Position numbers and translations under genes: made by a program
Notes under the pieces: generated by a model
Database searches by the model: none
Told to the model about the DNA's origin: nothing
What the model saw: only the letters and a program-made list of their open reading frames with translations
Part shown: positions 56,471 to 64,000 of the stretch, in pieces
Position numbering within the stretch: the first letter of the stretch is position 1
How the letters are laid out: every line of letters starts with the position of its first letter
Assembly: GCA_020722815.1 (NCBI GenBank)
Contig: DYKB01000023.1
Span: 1 to 64,000, forward strand
Length of the DNA: 64,000 nt
Source: Caldithrix sp.
Lineage (GTDB): Bacteria; Zhuqueibacterota; Zhuqueibacteria; Thermofontimicrobiales; Sulfurfontimicrobiaceae
Reading direction: 5' to 3'

Positions 56471-57289
56471 GTGAAAAAGGATATCATTATTTCCATTTTG
56501 ATTTTATTTAGTACATTACCCGCTTTTTCTCAAATTCAAACTTTAGATCGAAGGACCCAGGAGGCATTACCGCGTGAATTGATCGATTGTCCAACCGCCA
56601 ACATCACCCCCCGGCGAAGTATCGAGCTAAGCGGTCGAACTTATGCCAATGGGGGCGTTTTAATTGGAATGTCCATTGGAATCACTGAACGATTGATGGT
56701 ATCGGGTAGTTTTGGTGGGGAAAATATCATGGGGGAAGGTCCAATTAAATGGAATCAGGCACCAGGTGTTGGATTGCGTTATAATTTTTTAGCAGAGACT
56801 TTTAGTTATCCGGCCATTACCTTTGGATTTTCTTCGCAGGGATATGATACCTGGCAGGACTCAACCAGTCGGTATCGAATTAAATCAAAAGGCTTTTTTG
56901 CCGCCATGAGCAAAAATTATTCGATGATACCCGGGCTGGGATTACACGGTGGACTGAATTATAGTCTGGAAAATGGTGATGATGACTCGGATTTGAATTT
57001 TTTTGTGGGTGCCCATTGGGCTTTTAGTTCTCAGGCAGAAATTCAGGATTTAATTATTCATGCAGAGTACGATTTTGCTATCAATGACAACAGTTTGCGT
57101 AGCAATGGTGCGGGAAAAGGTTATTTAAATGCCGGTGTTCGCTGGGCTTTTGCTCAGGAGCTTTTTGCAACCCGGCTTTTTATTGAGTTCGATCTCCGAA
57201 ACATTTTATTGAACACGAAAGTTAAAAATCCAAATGATAAACTTTATCCAAATAGAATTTTAAGAATTGTGTTTATGGGATATTTTTAA
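56471..57289 (+). CDS. Outer-membrane beta-barrel protein, unassigned
   Basis: 272 residues from a GTG start with GGGGAG eight bases before. Signal peptide to about AFSQ. Short alternating strands rich in glycine and aromatics (GGVLIGMSIGITERLMVSGSFGG, GVGLRYNFLAETF) and a final strand ending IVFMGYF point to a barrel. Not matched to a known family. Likely one unit with the next gene, 24 bp away. Confidence 0.7.
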   Translation: MKKDIIISILILFSTLPAFSQIQTLDRRTQEALPRELIDCPTANITPRRSIELSGRTYANGGVLIGMSIGITERLMVSGSFGGENIMGEGPIKWNQAPGVGLRYNFLAETFSYPAITFGFSSQGYDTWQDSTSRYRIKSKGFFAAMSKNYSMIPGLGLHGGLNYSLENGDDDSDLNFFVGAHWAFSSQAEIQDLIIHAEYDFAINDNSLRSNGAGKGYLNAGVRWAFAQELFATRLFIEFDLRNILLNTKVKNPNDKLYPNRILRIVFMGYF

Positions 57290-57313
57290 TTTTAATTAAA
57301 GGCAGGCAGCGCT

Positions 57314-57982
57314 ATGAAAATAAAGAGCTATTTAATTGGTAGTATACTTATTATTCTCAGCAGCATTTATGTTGGCTGTTATACCATGCTGAGTCATCCC
57401 GCTATTGTGGAAGAACAATCAATTGATCAAAACACCTCAATCGAAACTGAAACGCTGGATACTTTTGAGCCGCTTATGAGTGACGTTAATCATGGCGAAA
57501 ATTGCATCGACTGTCATACCCAGCGAGCTATCCCATTGAAAACCGGCTATATGGGCTCTGATATTACGATTTATGAAGAAAATCATGGTCATATTTCAGA
57601 ATATTACTGGCAGATTACGCCATCGGCAAGTTACTATTATTCGAAACCATGGTGGGCAAACGAATTTTACTATACCCCGGTTCCCAGTCAGCAGTTAGGA
57701 AGTGAGAATGATCTGCCAACACCGAATGACTTCTCCCGACGTCGTCCATCTTCAAATAATGCTCCAGGGGCGTCCAGTAGTTCAATCGGTGGAAGTTCTG
57801 GCTCCTCCGCACTTTCAAAACAATTAACAACTGATGACGGAAATGCCAATACGACGACAACGACCACCAAGCGGGCATCGACCGGCAATCGGCAAAATGC
57901 GAATGAACGGTCAAAACAATCATCCGGGAGCAGTAGTAGTAAAACCAGGAAAACATCCAGCAAAACATCCGAAGCAAAATAA
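57314..57982 (+). CDS. Lipoprotein with single CXXCH heme motif
   Basis: 222 residues. Lipobox cysteine in YVGCYT. Near residue 60 is HGENCIDCHTQ, a CXXCH heme c motif, with several histidines close by (DVNHGEN, HGHIS). The last 80 residues are a Ser/Thr/Asn/Lys-rich tail without structure. One heme on a surface-type anchor could move electrons or only bind metal. Whether heme is really attached depends on a c-type maturation system, which is not in view. Linked to the barrel gene before it. Confidence 0.7.
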   Translation: MKIKSYLIGSILIILSSIYVGCYTMLSHPAIVEEQSIDQNTSIETETLDTFEPLMSDVNHGENCIDCHTQRAIPLKTGYMGSDITIYEENHGHISEYYWQITPSASYYYSKPWWANEFYYTPVPSQQLGSENDLPTPNDFSRRRPSSNNAPGASSSSIGGSSGSSALSKQLTTDDGNANTTTTTTKRASTGNRQNANERSKQSSGSSSSKTRKTSSKTSEAK

Positions 57983-58163
57983 AAACAATTAGTTTTCGTA
58001 ATCTGTCGACGAATTGACATATATTTTTTCACCAATTCAGTTCACCTTTTCTATCAGTAGTTCTTGCAATAATTTTTTCTAGAAGGCCCACACCGTTTTG
58101 ATAACTTTTCATTCATTATATAAAGTATTTAATATCCGCTCAAAATTTGATGGCAAAGCTGGC

Positions 58164-58213
58164 GTCGACAGTCTCAGCCAACGGCATCGGCCGTGCCCTG
58201 AGCTTGTCGAAGG
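58164..58213. repeat. REP-like palindrome (CTGAGCTTGTCGAAGG type)
   Basis: CGACAGTCTCAG on the left and CTGAGCTTGTCG on the right form an imperfect hairpin, and the right arm GCCCTGAGCTTGTCGAAGG is a sequence scattered in many bacteria. It lies in the 420-bp gap before the next gene, which is otherwise empty. Confidence 0.45.
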
Positions 58214-58403
58214 ATACTTTTACCCACATTTATTGAAGAGATACAGTATTTACATTAAAAAATTAGAATAATTTTGAACTTTTTAGCCATTTTGCTGTAA
58301 ATAATATTTAAACAAAGGTGTCTATCTGCCCTAAAAAGGCGAATACTTGAATTTTACTTTACCACAATACGGACATCGTCAATGTTAATAATTTGGAGGT
58401 TTA

Positions 58404-59513
58404 ATGCACGAATCCAGAACAAAATTAATCTATAATCTCTTCGTGAGTCTTTTCATGGGTTACCTGCTGGTTAATTCCATTTCAATGTTTAATCGATACT
58501 TTCTGCATTATCAGGAAAACTTATACGCCCATTTAAATATACAAATCGCCCCTTCTTCCCCGATAACGAAAGAAAAGTTGGGGAATATCATCAATAATCC
58601 GTCAATTAAAATCCGCGAGGATGTGCAACCGCCGACTTATTCACTGGATATTTGGGATGAATCCTACGAAAAGCTTGCCGGGCTGCAAATTTCCACGATT
58701 GATAAATTAAAACAAGCTGGATTATCTATTGTAAATAAAACACTTAACGCACCGATAAAAAGTCAGCGACTCTTACGTTTGGAATTAACCGCTGCAATTC
58801 CTGCTTTCCTGATAGCGATATTCTGGTTTTTTCACCTTTATAAATGGTTAATTTATATTTCAAAAGGAAGCAAAAATTTTCTGGCTCTATTCCAGGAGAG
58901 CGTAACAAATAAACTTTCAACTTATGAGGCCCTTAAAGGGAAATGGCAGCTTTCAAATAAAGATGGTATTTGTGAATTATCGATCGAAAAGGCATCAGAG
59001 AGTGGCTTTCCAATAAAATTAGCGCTTTCGGCATCCAATATGGAGGTTATCACCCATGAACTTCATCAACATCAAAGCTTTAGTCATGATATTGATACAG
59101 GTAAATTTATTGATGATACGATAGAAATGATTCTGCATTTATTAAGTCCACTACGACGGATTAAGGAAATTTTAATTGATGGTGAACCGGTAAAATGGCA
59201 GCTGGAAGGAATTGATTATAAGTTATCCGAAAAAGTTTTGAATAAAATCCGAAATAAAGTTCAACCGGAAATTTTTTTAAAGCTCCAAAAAATAAAGAAT
59301 GTCCGTTTTCAATCCAAAGAAGAATTTACGCTCAAGCTGGCTAAACTGACCGGGCTGGATCAAAAGGACGAATTTATCACCAGCATGATTAAATTGATAG
59401 AAAATGAACCTGAATGGCGTGTTCTTGACAAAACACATCTGTTATTTTATAACTATTTCGATAAACATCGGGCTGAAAAGATTTACCAAAATCAATTGGT
59501 GAAATTGGCATAA
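58404..59513 (+). CDS. Two-pass membrane protein, unknown
   Basis: 369 residues. Membrane segments at about 8-28 and 128-148 bracket a roughly 100-residue outside loop. The C-terminal 210 residues are cytoplasmic and helical/charged (HELHQHQSFSHDIDTGKF, RRIKEILIDGEPVKWQL, SEKVLNKIRNKVQPEIFL). I recognise no family. GGAGG five bases before the ATG makes the gene firm. Confidence 0.65.
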   Translation: MHESRTKLIYNLFVSLFMGYLLVNSISMFNRYFLHYQENLYAHLNIQIAPSSPITKEKLGNIINNPSIKIREDVQPPTYSLDIWDESYEKLAGLQISTIDKLKQAGLSIVNKTLNAPIKSQRLLRLELTAAIPAFLIAIFWFFHLYKWLIYISKGSKNFLALFQESVTNKLSTYEALKGKWQLSNKDGICELSIEKASESGFPIKLALSASNMEVITHELHQHQSFSHDIDTGKFIDDTIEMILHLLSPLRRIKEILIDGEPVKWQLEGIDYKLSEKVLNKIRNKVQPEIFLKLQKIKNVRFQSKEEFTLKLAKLTGLDQKDEFITSMIKLIENEPEWRVLDKTHLLFYNYFDKHRAEKIYQNQLVKLA

Positions 59514-59725
59514 AATATAACGACGCCGGTTCAAGGTACCCTTGTTTCGGGTTCAGGGTTAAAGAAGAACATTGGGAGAAATTAAAAACCCGGCAAATGA
59601 CCCGCGAATTGATTCGGAAAGTAGCGCTGTTGACCAAGAAATGGTTTTTTTATGTCGCGGGAATCATGGACCTGAAACCAGCAAACCAAGGTAGTTACCA
59701 TAAACCTAAAAATTTCTACCGATAA
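59514..59725 (+). pseudogene. Open frame, possible small gene or remnant
   Basis: One frame stays open from within the previous gene to a TAA at 59723 (RVKEEHWEKLKTRQMTREL, ALLTKKWFFYVAGIMDLKP). It looks protein-like and its stop touches the terminator stem, but no start with a ribosome site is seen; an internal ATG would give only about 42 residues. It may be a decayed gene. Confidence 0.2.
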
Positions 59726-59768
59726 AAAATCCCACAAAACTTGTTTTATTGTTCTGTGGGATTTTTTT
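59724..59768. terminator. Bidirectional terminator
   Basis: AAAAAATCCCACA at 59724-59736 pairs with TGTGGGATTTTTTT at 59755-59768 around an 18-nt loop. A-rich and T-rich flanks allow use by both the plus-strand gene before it and the phosphorylase on the minus strand. Confidence 0.85.
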
Positions 59769-59807
59769 AATGAATAATCATCGAAAATTTAGAAAGACTT
59801 GCTGCCT

Positions 59808-62375
59808 CTATCCCCATAAAATGAGGCCGGGAATCATCCGCCGGGCCAGGCGGGGATTATTGGGCAAAACCCGAACCGCAAATCCCTGGAGCCCACTGTT
59901 ATCGCAAGGAATTGCACCATAATACCGACAGGTGCCATTACTTTGTTTTTCCTCTGCCACCAGTGGTTCAAACTGACCACCATTTAATTCACCACGGGAC
60001 CCAATCGTTCCAAAATAAATTTCGGCTGTAATATCTTCGGGATTTAACTCGCCCAGTTGAATTAACACGTTTACCTTAAGTTTTTGGCCAACAAAATATT
60101 CCTTTGAATCATCCATTTCGATTTTCATAATTTTGAGATTGGTCCAGGCATGGTGAATATGAGTACGCCACTCACTCAAACGCTTTGCCCCATCGAAATT
60201 ATTTAAGGAGAGTTCATGCCATTTTTGATTTGCCCGAATATAATAATTCCGGGTATATTCAGTCAGCATCCGGTGGATATTAAACCGGGGGCAAAGATAC
60301 TGCATTGAGTTTTTCATATATTGTATCCATCCACGTGGGAGATCGTCATAGCCACGATTATAAAACAAGGGGATCATTTCTTCCTCCAAAATTTTATAAA
60401 GCGCCCGACTTTCGACCGCATCCTGATACGCGGTATCCGCATAGTCCTCACCACGTCCGATGGCCCACCCAATGCCGAGATTACCCCATTCCTGAAAGGC
60501 CTCATCCCACCAGCCATCGAGGATACTTAAATTCAGGCCACCATTAAAAGCGACTTTCATGCCACTGGTTCCACTGGCCTCAAGTGGACGGCGGGGATTA
60601 TTGAGCCAGACATCGACACCCTGCACCATATAACGGGCGATATTCATGTCATAATTTTCCAGAAATACAACATGTTTTCGAAATTCTGGCTTTCGGGCGA
60701 AGCTAATGATGTATTTGATTAATTCTTTTCCTTCATTGTCCCGTGGATGTGCCTTTCCGGCCATTAAAAGCTGGACTGGACGTTCTTTATTGGTCAAAAT
60801 TTTTAAAAGACGATCCGGATCTTTAAATAATAAACCAGCACGCTTATAAGTGGCAAAACGTCGGGCAAAACCAATCGTAAGAATTTCAGGATCAAGAACT
60901 TCTTCCGCGATTGAAATCTCTGATTTATGAGCACCTCGATTAATCAATTGTTTTCGCAAACGGGTTCGGGCAAACGCGACCAATCGCTCTCGTCTTCGCT
61001 CATGCGTACGCCAGAGCTCGGCATCGGGAATATCAACGACACGTTGCCAAATATTGGGATCAGCCGGATTGGCCTCCCATTCCGGGGTTAAATAGCGGTC
61101 AAGTAGTCCAACCATATCCCGCGAAATCCAGGTGCGTGGATGGACACCATTGGTAATGGAGCCAATCGGAATTTCATTATGTGGTACTTCCGGCCAAATT
61201 TGTTCCCAGAGTTGGCGGGAAACCTGGCCGTGTAATTCACTCACGCCATTACAATATGCTGCCATTTTTAAAGCGAGAACAGGCATCGAAAAATATTCAG
61301 CGTGATTAAAAGGATCCTGGCGGCCAAATCCCAGGAATTCTTCACGAGAGAGACCCAATACACTACGATGCTGAAAAAGATACCGATCCACCAGATCCGG
61401 TGCAAAAATGTCCATGCCGGCAGGAACAGGTGTATGCGTCGTAAAAACATTGGTGGAAATCACCAGTTCACGAGCGACTGCAAAATTTACATTTTGCTCT
61501 TCCATGATATTACGGATGCGTTCAATCGCTAAAAAGGCGGAATGTCCTTCATTCATGTGGGTAATGGTCGGTTTAATGCCCAATAAACGAAGGGCACGAA
61601 TACCACCAATTCCTAATAAAATTTCCTGTCGGATACGCATCTCGACATCACCACCATAAAGTTGGGCGGTAATTTCCCGGTCTTCAGGTCGATTTTCGTC
61701 CAGATTTGTATCGAGCAGATAAAGGGGAATTCGACCCACAATAATTTTCCAGATTTGAACCATGACGTTTCGATTACCAATTGCGAGGGGGAATTTTAAA
61801 ATTTGATTTTTTTCGTTCAGCACCTGTTTTATTGGCATATTATAGAAATCGCTATCCAGATAGAGCTCCTGCTGCCAGCCATCGACATTGAGATACTGAT
61901 TAAAATATCCCTGCCGGTATAAAAGTCCAACCCCCACGAGGGGGATCCCCAGATCACTGGCCGCTTTCAGGTGATCGCCGGATAAAATCCCCAGACCACC
62001 AGAATAAGTTCGTATACTTTCAGTCAAACCAAATTCGGCTGAAAAATAAGCGATACACATCTCTTGATCATGGTCAATTTCGCGATCTGACCAGGTCTTG
62101 CGTGAGAGATAATTTTGATATTGTTTATAAATCCGATCCATCTCAGCAATGAAAGCATCATCTTTTAATATTTTATCGATATGCGCCTGGCTGGTACGAC
62201 CAAGTATTTCGACCGGATTATAATAGGTACTTTCCCACAATACGGGATGAAATCGTCTAAATAGAACAATTGCGTCGGGATTCCAACACCACCATAGATT
62301 ATAGGCCATTTCCTGTAATGGTTCCAGACGTTTTGGTAATTTTGGAAGTACTCGATATTTATAAATATTTCTCAT
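59808..62375 (-). CDS. glgP: Alpha-glucan (glycogen) phosphorylase
   Basis: 855 residues, GT35 family of the short bacterial/archaeal type with an N-terminal DUF3417 region (LEPLQEMAYNLWWCWNPDAI). The family block FSAEFGLTESIRTYSGGLG leads in, and the PLP site is SGTSGMKVAFNGGLNLSI with the PLP lysine. GWWDE follows. The C-terminal domain (about 730-855) is beta-rich. It releases glucose-1-phosphate from glycogen. It follows citF by about 60 bp on the same strand. Confidence 0.94.
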   Translation of the reverse strand: MRNIYKYRVLPKLPKRLEPLQEMAYNLWWCWNPDAIVLFRRFHPVLWESTYYNPVEILGRTSQAHIDKILKDDAFIAEMDRIYKQYQNYLSRKTWSDREIDHDQEMCIAYFSAEFGLTESIRTYSGGLGILSGDHLKAASDLGIPLVGVGLLYRQGYFNQYLNVDGWQQELYLDSDFYNMPIKQVLNEKNQILKFPLAIGNRNVMVQIWKIIVGRIPLYLLDTNLDENRPEDREITAQLYGGDVEMRIRQEILLGIGGIRALRLLGIKPTITHMNEGHSAFLAIERIRNIMEEQNVNFAVARELVISTNVFTTHTPVPAGMDIFAPDLVDRYLFQHRSVLGLSREEFLGFGRQDPFNHAEYFSMPVLALKMAAYCNGVSELHGQVSRQLWEQIWPEVPHNEIPIGSITNGVHPRTWISRDMVGLLDRYLTPEWEANPADPNIWQRVVDIPDAELWRTHERRRERLVAFARTRLRKQLINRGAHKSEISIAEEVLDPEILTIGFARRFATYKRAGLLFKDPDRLLKILTNKERPVQLLMAGKAHPRDNEGKELIKYIISFARKPEFRKHVVFLENYDMNIARYMVQGVDVWLNNPRRPLEASGTSGMKVAFNGGLNLSILDGWWDEAFQEWGNLGIGWAIGRGEDYADTAYQDAVESRALYKILEEEMIPLFYNRGYDDLPRGWIQYMKNSMQYLCPRFNIHRMLTEYTRNYYIRANQKWHELSLNNFDGAKRLSEWRTHIHHAWTNLKIMKIEMDDSKEYFVGQKLKVNVLIQLGELNPEDITAEIYFGTIGSRGELNGGQFEPLVAEEKQSNGTCRYYGAIPCDNSGLQGFAVRVLPNNPRLARRMIPGLILWG

Positions 62376-62434
62376 TCAATTAAACTCCTGTTCTACTTCA
62401 ACAAATATTTATTATTATATCCATCTTTCAAAAA

Positions 62435-64000
62435 TTATTTTATTTCAATCCGCAAATCTTTTACTTGCCAGATTGTATCAAGAATCGTCCCATCAACCCA
62501 TTTGACCACCGCAACTGGTTTTTCGCCTTTTTCGGGCCGGGCGGGTTTTCCCCCACAAATATCCTCTATCTCATTTTTAATATCATTTATCGGGCGAATG
62601 GGTAGTGATGAAGTTTTAAGGGCATCTAATAAATCCTGCCGACGTGGATTGATAGCAATACCGCGTTCAGTTACAATCACATCTATCAACTCGCCGGGTC
62701 CAGTGAGTGTCGTTACTTCATCGATAATAACCGGAATTCGATCCCGAAATGACGGAAAAAGTAACATCGTACATTTTGAGAAAAGGCAATTTTGCCAGCC
62801 GCCAATGCCATGAAGCAAACGACCATCCGAATGCGTCACCACATTCGCATTAAAATTTGTATCGACTTCGGTGGCACCAAGCACCGCGACATCGACGATA
62901 GAGGCGAAATTTCCTTTTCCATGATAATTATAACTGGTAAATGGACTGGTCGTAATATGGCGCGGATTGTCACGGATGGAACGTATACCATCAAGATCAA
63001 ACGTCTGACCATCTAAAATATAATCAGTCAATCCCTCTTCCAGCATTTGCACCAGGTACTTATTACTCCCGCCCCGAACAAACCGGGCTTTCACCCCAGC
63101 TTTCTGCATTAATTCTTTCAGAAAAATACCAAAAGATAAAGTCGTCCCGCCAGCACCGGCCTGGAATGAAAAACCATTTTTCATTATGCCGGCTTCCGCC
63201 ACAAATCGGGCAGCCAGTTCGGCAATTAACAGTCGATCAGGACTTTTCGTAATCTCAGTGGTACCGGATACAATTTTAGAAGGTTCCCCAATTTTATCCA
63301 TTTTCACCACATAATCCACCAGATTTCCATGAATTTGCCAAGGATAACACGGAAAATCAACCAGATTATCGGTAACAACAATCACCCTATCCGCATATTG
63401 CGCATCAGCCAAAGCAAATCCCAGCAGACCACAGGCCGAAGGCCCGGTCACACCATTGGCATTTCCAAAAGGATCAGCTGTGGGAGCCGCGATGACGGCG
63501 ATATCAACATGAACCTCTCCATCCTGAATCGCCTGATAGCGACCACCATGCGAGCGAAGAACAGCCAGTCCCCGCATTTTGCCAGCCGAGCAATAATCCC
63601 CCAATGGGCCATTCATGCTGCCTTCAATATATTGTACCACACCACTTTCGAGATGTTTAATAATTGGCGCGTGACAGGGAAAAGCGGCACTTGGAAACCA
63701 GCGAAGATTTTTAACACCAATTTCAGCCGCCACATCAAAAAGTACATTGGCCACTAAATCACCATCACGAAAATGATGATGCGTGGAAATCGTCATCCCG
63801 TCACGAATCCCGGCCTTAAGCAGGGCCGTTTTTAAATCATTGACAACTTTATTGCCATCCAGGGGGTAATTAGCGGAGGAACAAACTGGTGGCGCCGCCT
63901 TTTTGGCATTCGGGATATATTTTCCCACGCCCTGATATGGAACGGCGGGCACGCCGTTGATTATTTTGGGAACTTTCCGACCGGCAGCATTTATAACAAA
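62435..64000 (-). CDS. citF: Citrate lyase alpha chain (5' end beyond window)
   Basis: The frame is open to the right edge: before VPAVPYQGVG come in-frame codons NAAGRKVPKIING, which match the start region of CitF, so the true start is past 64000. It carries the CitF pattern: TISTHHHFRDGDLVANVLF, GGTTLSFGIFLKELM, HGIGGWQNCLFSK and the C-terminal VTERGIAINPRRQDLL. CitF moves CoA or acyl carrier from acetyl to citrate. The beta and gamma chains would be upstream, outside the window. Next to glycogen phosphorylase it suggests a fermentative or citrate-using metabolism. Confidence 0.93.
   Translation of the reverse strand, partial: FVINAAGRKVPKIINGVPAVPYQGVGKYIPNAKKAAPPVCSSANYPLDGNKVVNDLKTALLKAGIRDGMTISTHHHFRDGDLVANVLFDVAAEIGVKNLRWFPSAAFPCHAPIIKHLESGVVQYIEGSMNGPLGDYCSAGKMRGLAVLRSHGGRYQAIQDGEVHVDIAVIAAPTADPFGNANGVTGPSACGLLGFALADAQYADRVIVVTDNLVDFPCYPWQIHGNLVDYVVKMDKIGEPSKIVSGTTEITKSPDRLLIAELAARFVAEAGIMKNGFSFQAGAGGTTLSFGIFLKELMQKAGVKARFVRGGSNKYLVQMLEEGLTDYILDGQTFDLDGIRSIRDNPRHITTSPFTSYNYHGKGNFASIVDVAVLGATEVDTNFNANVVTHSDGRLLHGIGGWQNCLFSKCTMLLFPSFRDRIPVIIDEVTTLTGPGELIDVIVTERGIAINPRRQDLLDALKTSSLPIRPINDIKNEIEDICGGKPARPEKGEKPVAVVKWVDGTILDTIWQVKDLRIEIK

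Noticed and set aside
1-64000. CRISPR array or prophage
   Set aside because: No regularly spaced direct repeats and no integrase, capsid or terminase genes.

Overview
The window is AT-rich and reads like a Gram-negative bacterium of the FCB/Calditrichota (KSB1-like) kind. The evidence is a type IX secretion-type C-terminal sorting domain on an FN3 giant, lipoprotein and signal peptides, beta-barrel outer-membrane proteins, Ser/Thr kinases with PEGA and TPR modules, a FliW-CsrA pair, and glycogen enzymes. The phylum is an inference from gene style, not from a marker gene. No rRNA, tRNA, CRISPR array or transposase gene was found. Non-coding repeats (a MITE family and REP-like palindromes) occupy many of the larger gaps.

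Layout. 0.4-2.0 kb (-): RnfB-like ferredoxin protein and DUF116 protein. 2.2-4.6 kb (+): HAD phosphatase and a zinc peptidase of the M2/M3 type. 5.2-27.2 kb (+): a long one-direction block with a PP2C phosphatase, three CsgG/TolB-like envelope proteins, a TPR pseudokinase, two active-looking Ser/Thr kinases, an outer-membrane protein, a ten-FN3 dockerin/T9SS protein, a cohesin-like lipoprotein, an FHA protein carrying FliM/FliN-like domains, and an AgmX/PglI-type TonB-like protein. I read it as a phospho-signalling and envelope-assembly locus. 27.2-36.7 kb (-): nitroreductase, a secreted unknown, a secreted GH13 amylase, then a tight five-gene operon (hybrid histidine kinase, nucleoside phosphorylase, orotate-type phosphoribosyltransferase, degenerate aspartic-protease-like protein, methyltransferase). 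37.2-37.9 kb (-): csrA and fliW with a structured csrA 3' region and terminator.

39.0-46.4 kb: YitT, an FGE-fold protein lacking the usual cysteines, an unknown partner, an isoprenylcysteine-methyltransferase-type membrane protein, a saccharopine dehydrogenase-type enzyme and an OsmC protein, with MITEs between. 46.6-55.3 kb (-): the most striking locus, two MamK-family actin-like proteins (one with a roughly 900-residue acidic N-terminal extension), a DUF4388-Roadblock protein, three more Roadblock/LC7 proteins and an MglA-type small GTPase. This looks like a dedicated GTPase/actin polarity or positioning system, and no magnetosome gene is visible beside it. 56.5-59.5 kb (+): an outer-membrane protein, a CXXCH lipoprotein and a membrane unknown. 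59.8-64.0 kb (-): glycogen phosphorylase and the citrate lyase alpha chain, whose 5' end runs off the window.

How it may fit together (inference). Periplasmic TPR sensors pass signals through cytoplasmic kinases. PP2C reverses the marks and the FHA-FliM-like scaffold reads them. The CsgG-like, barrel, FN3, cohesin and TonB-like proteins would form the envelope machine being controlled. AgmX/GltJ in Myxococcus gliding is known to interact with MglA, so the kinase locus and the MglA/actin locus could serve one envelope or motility system.
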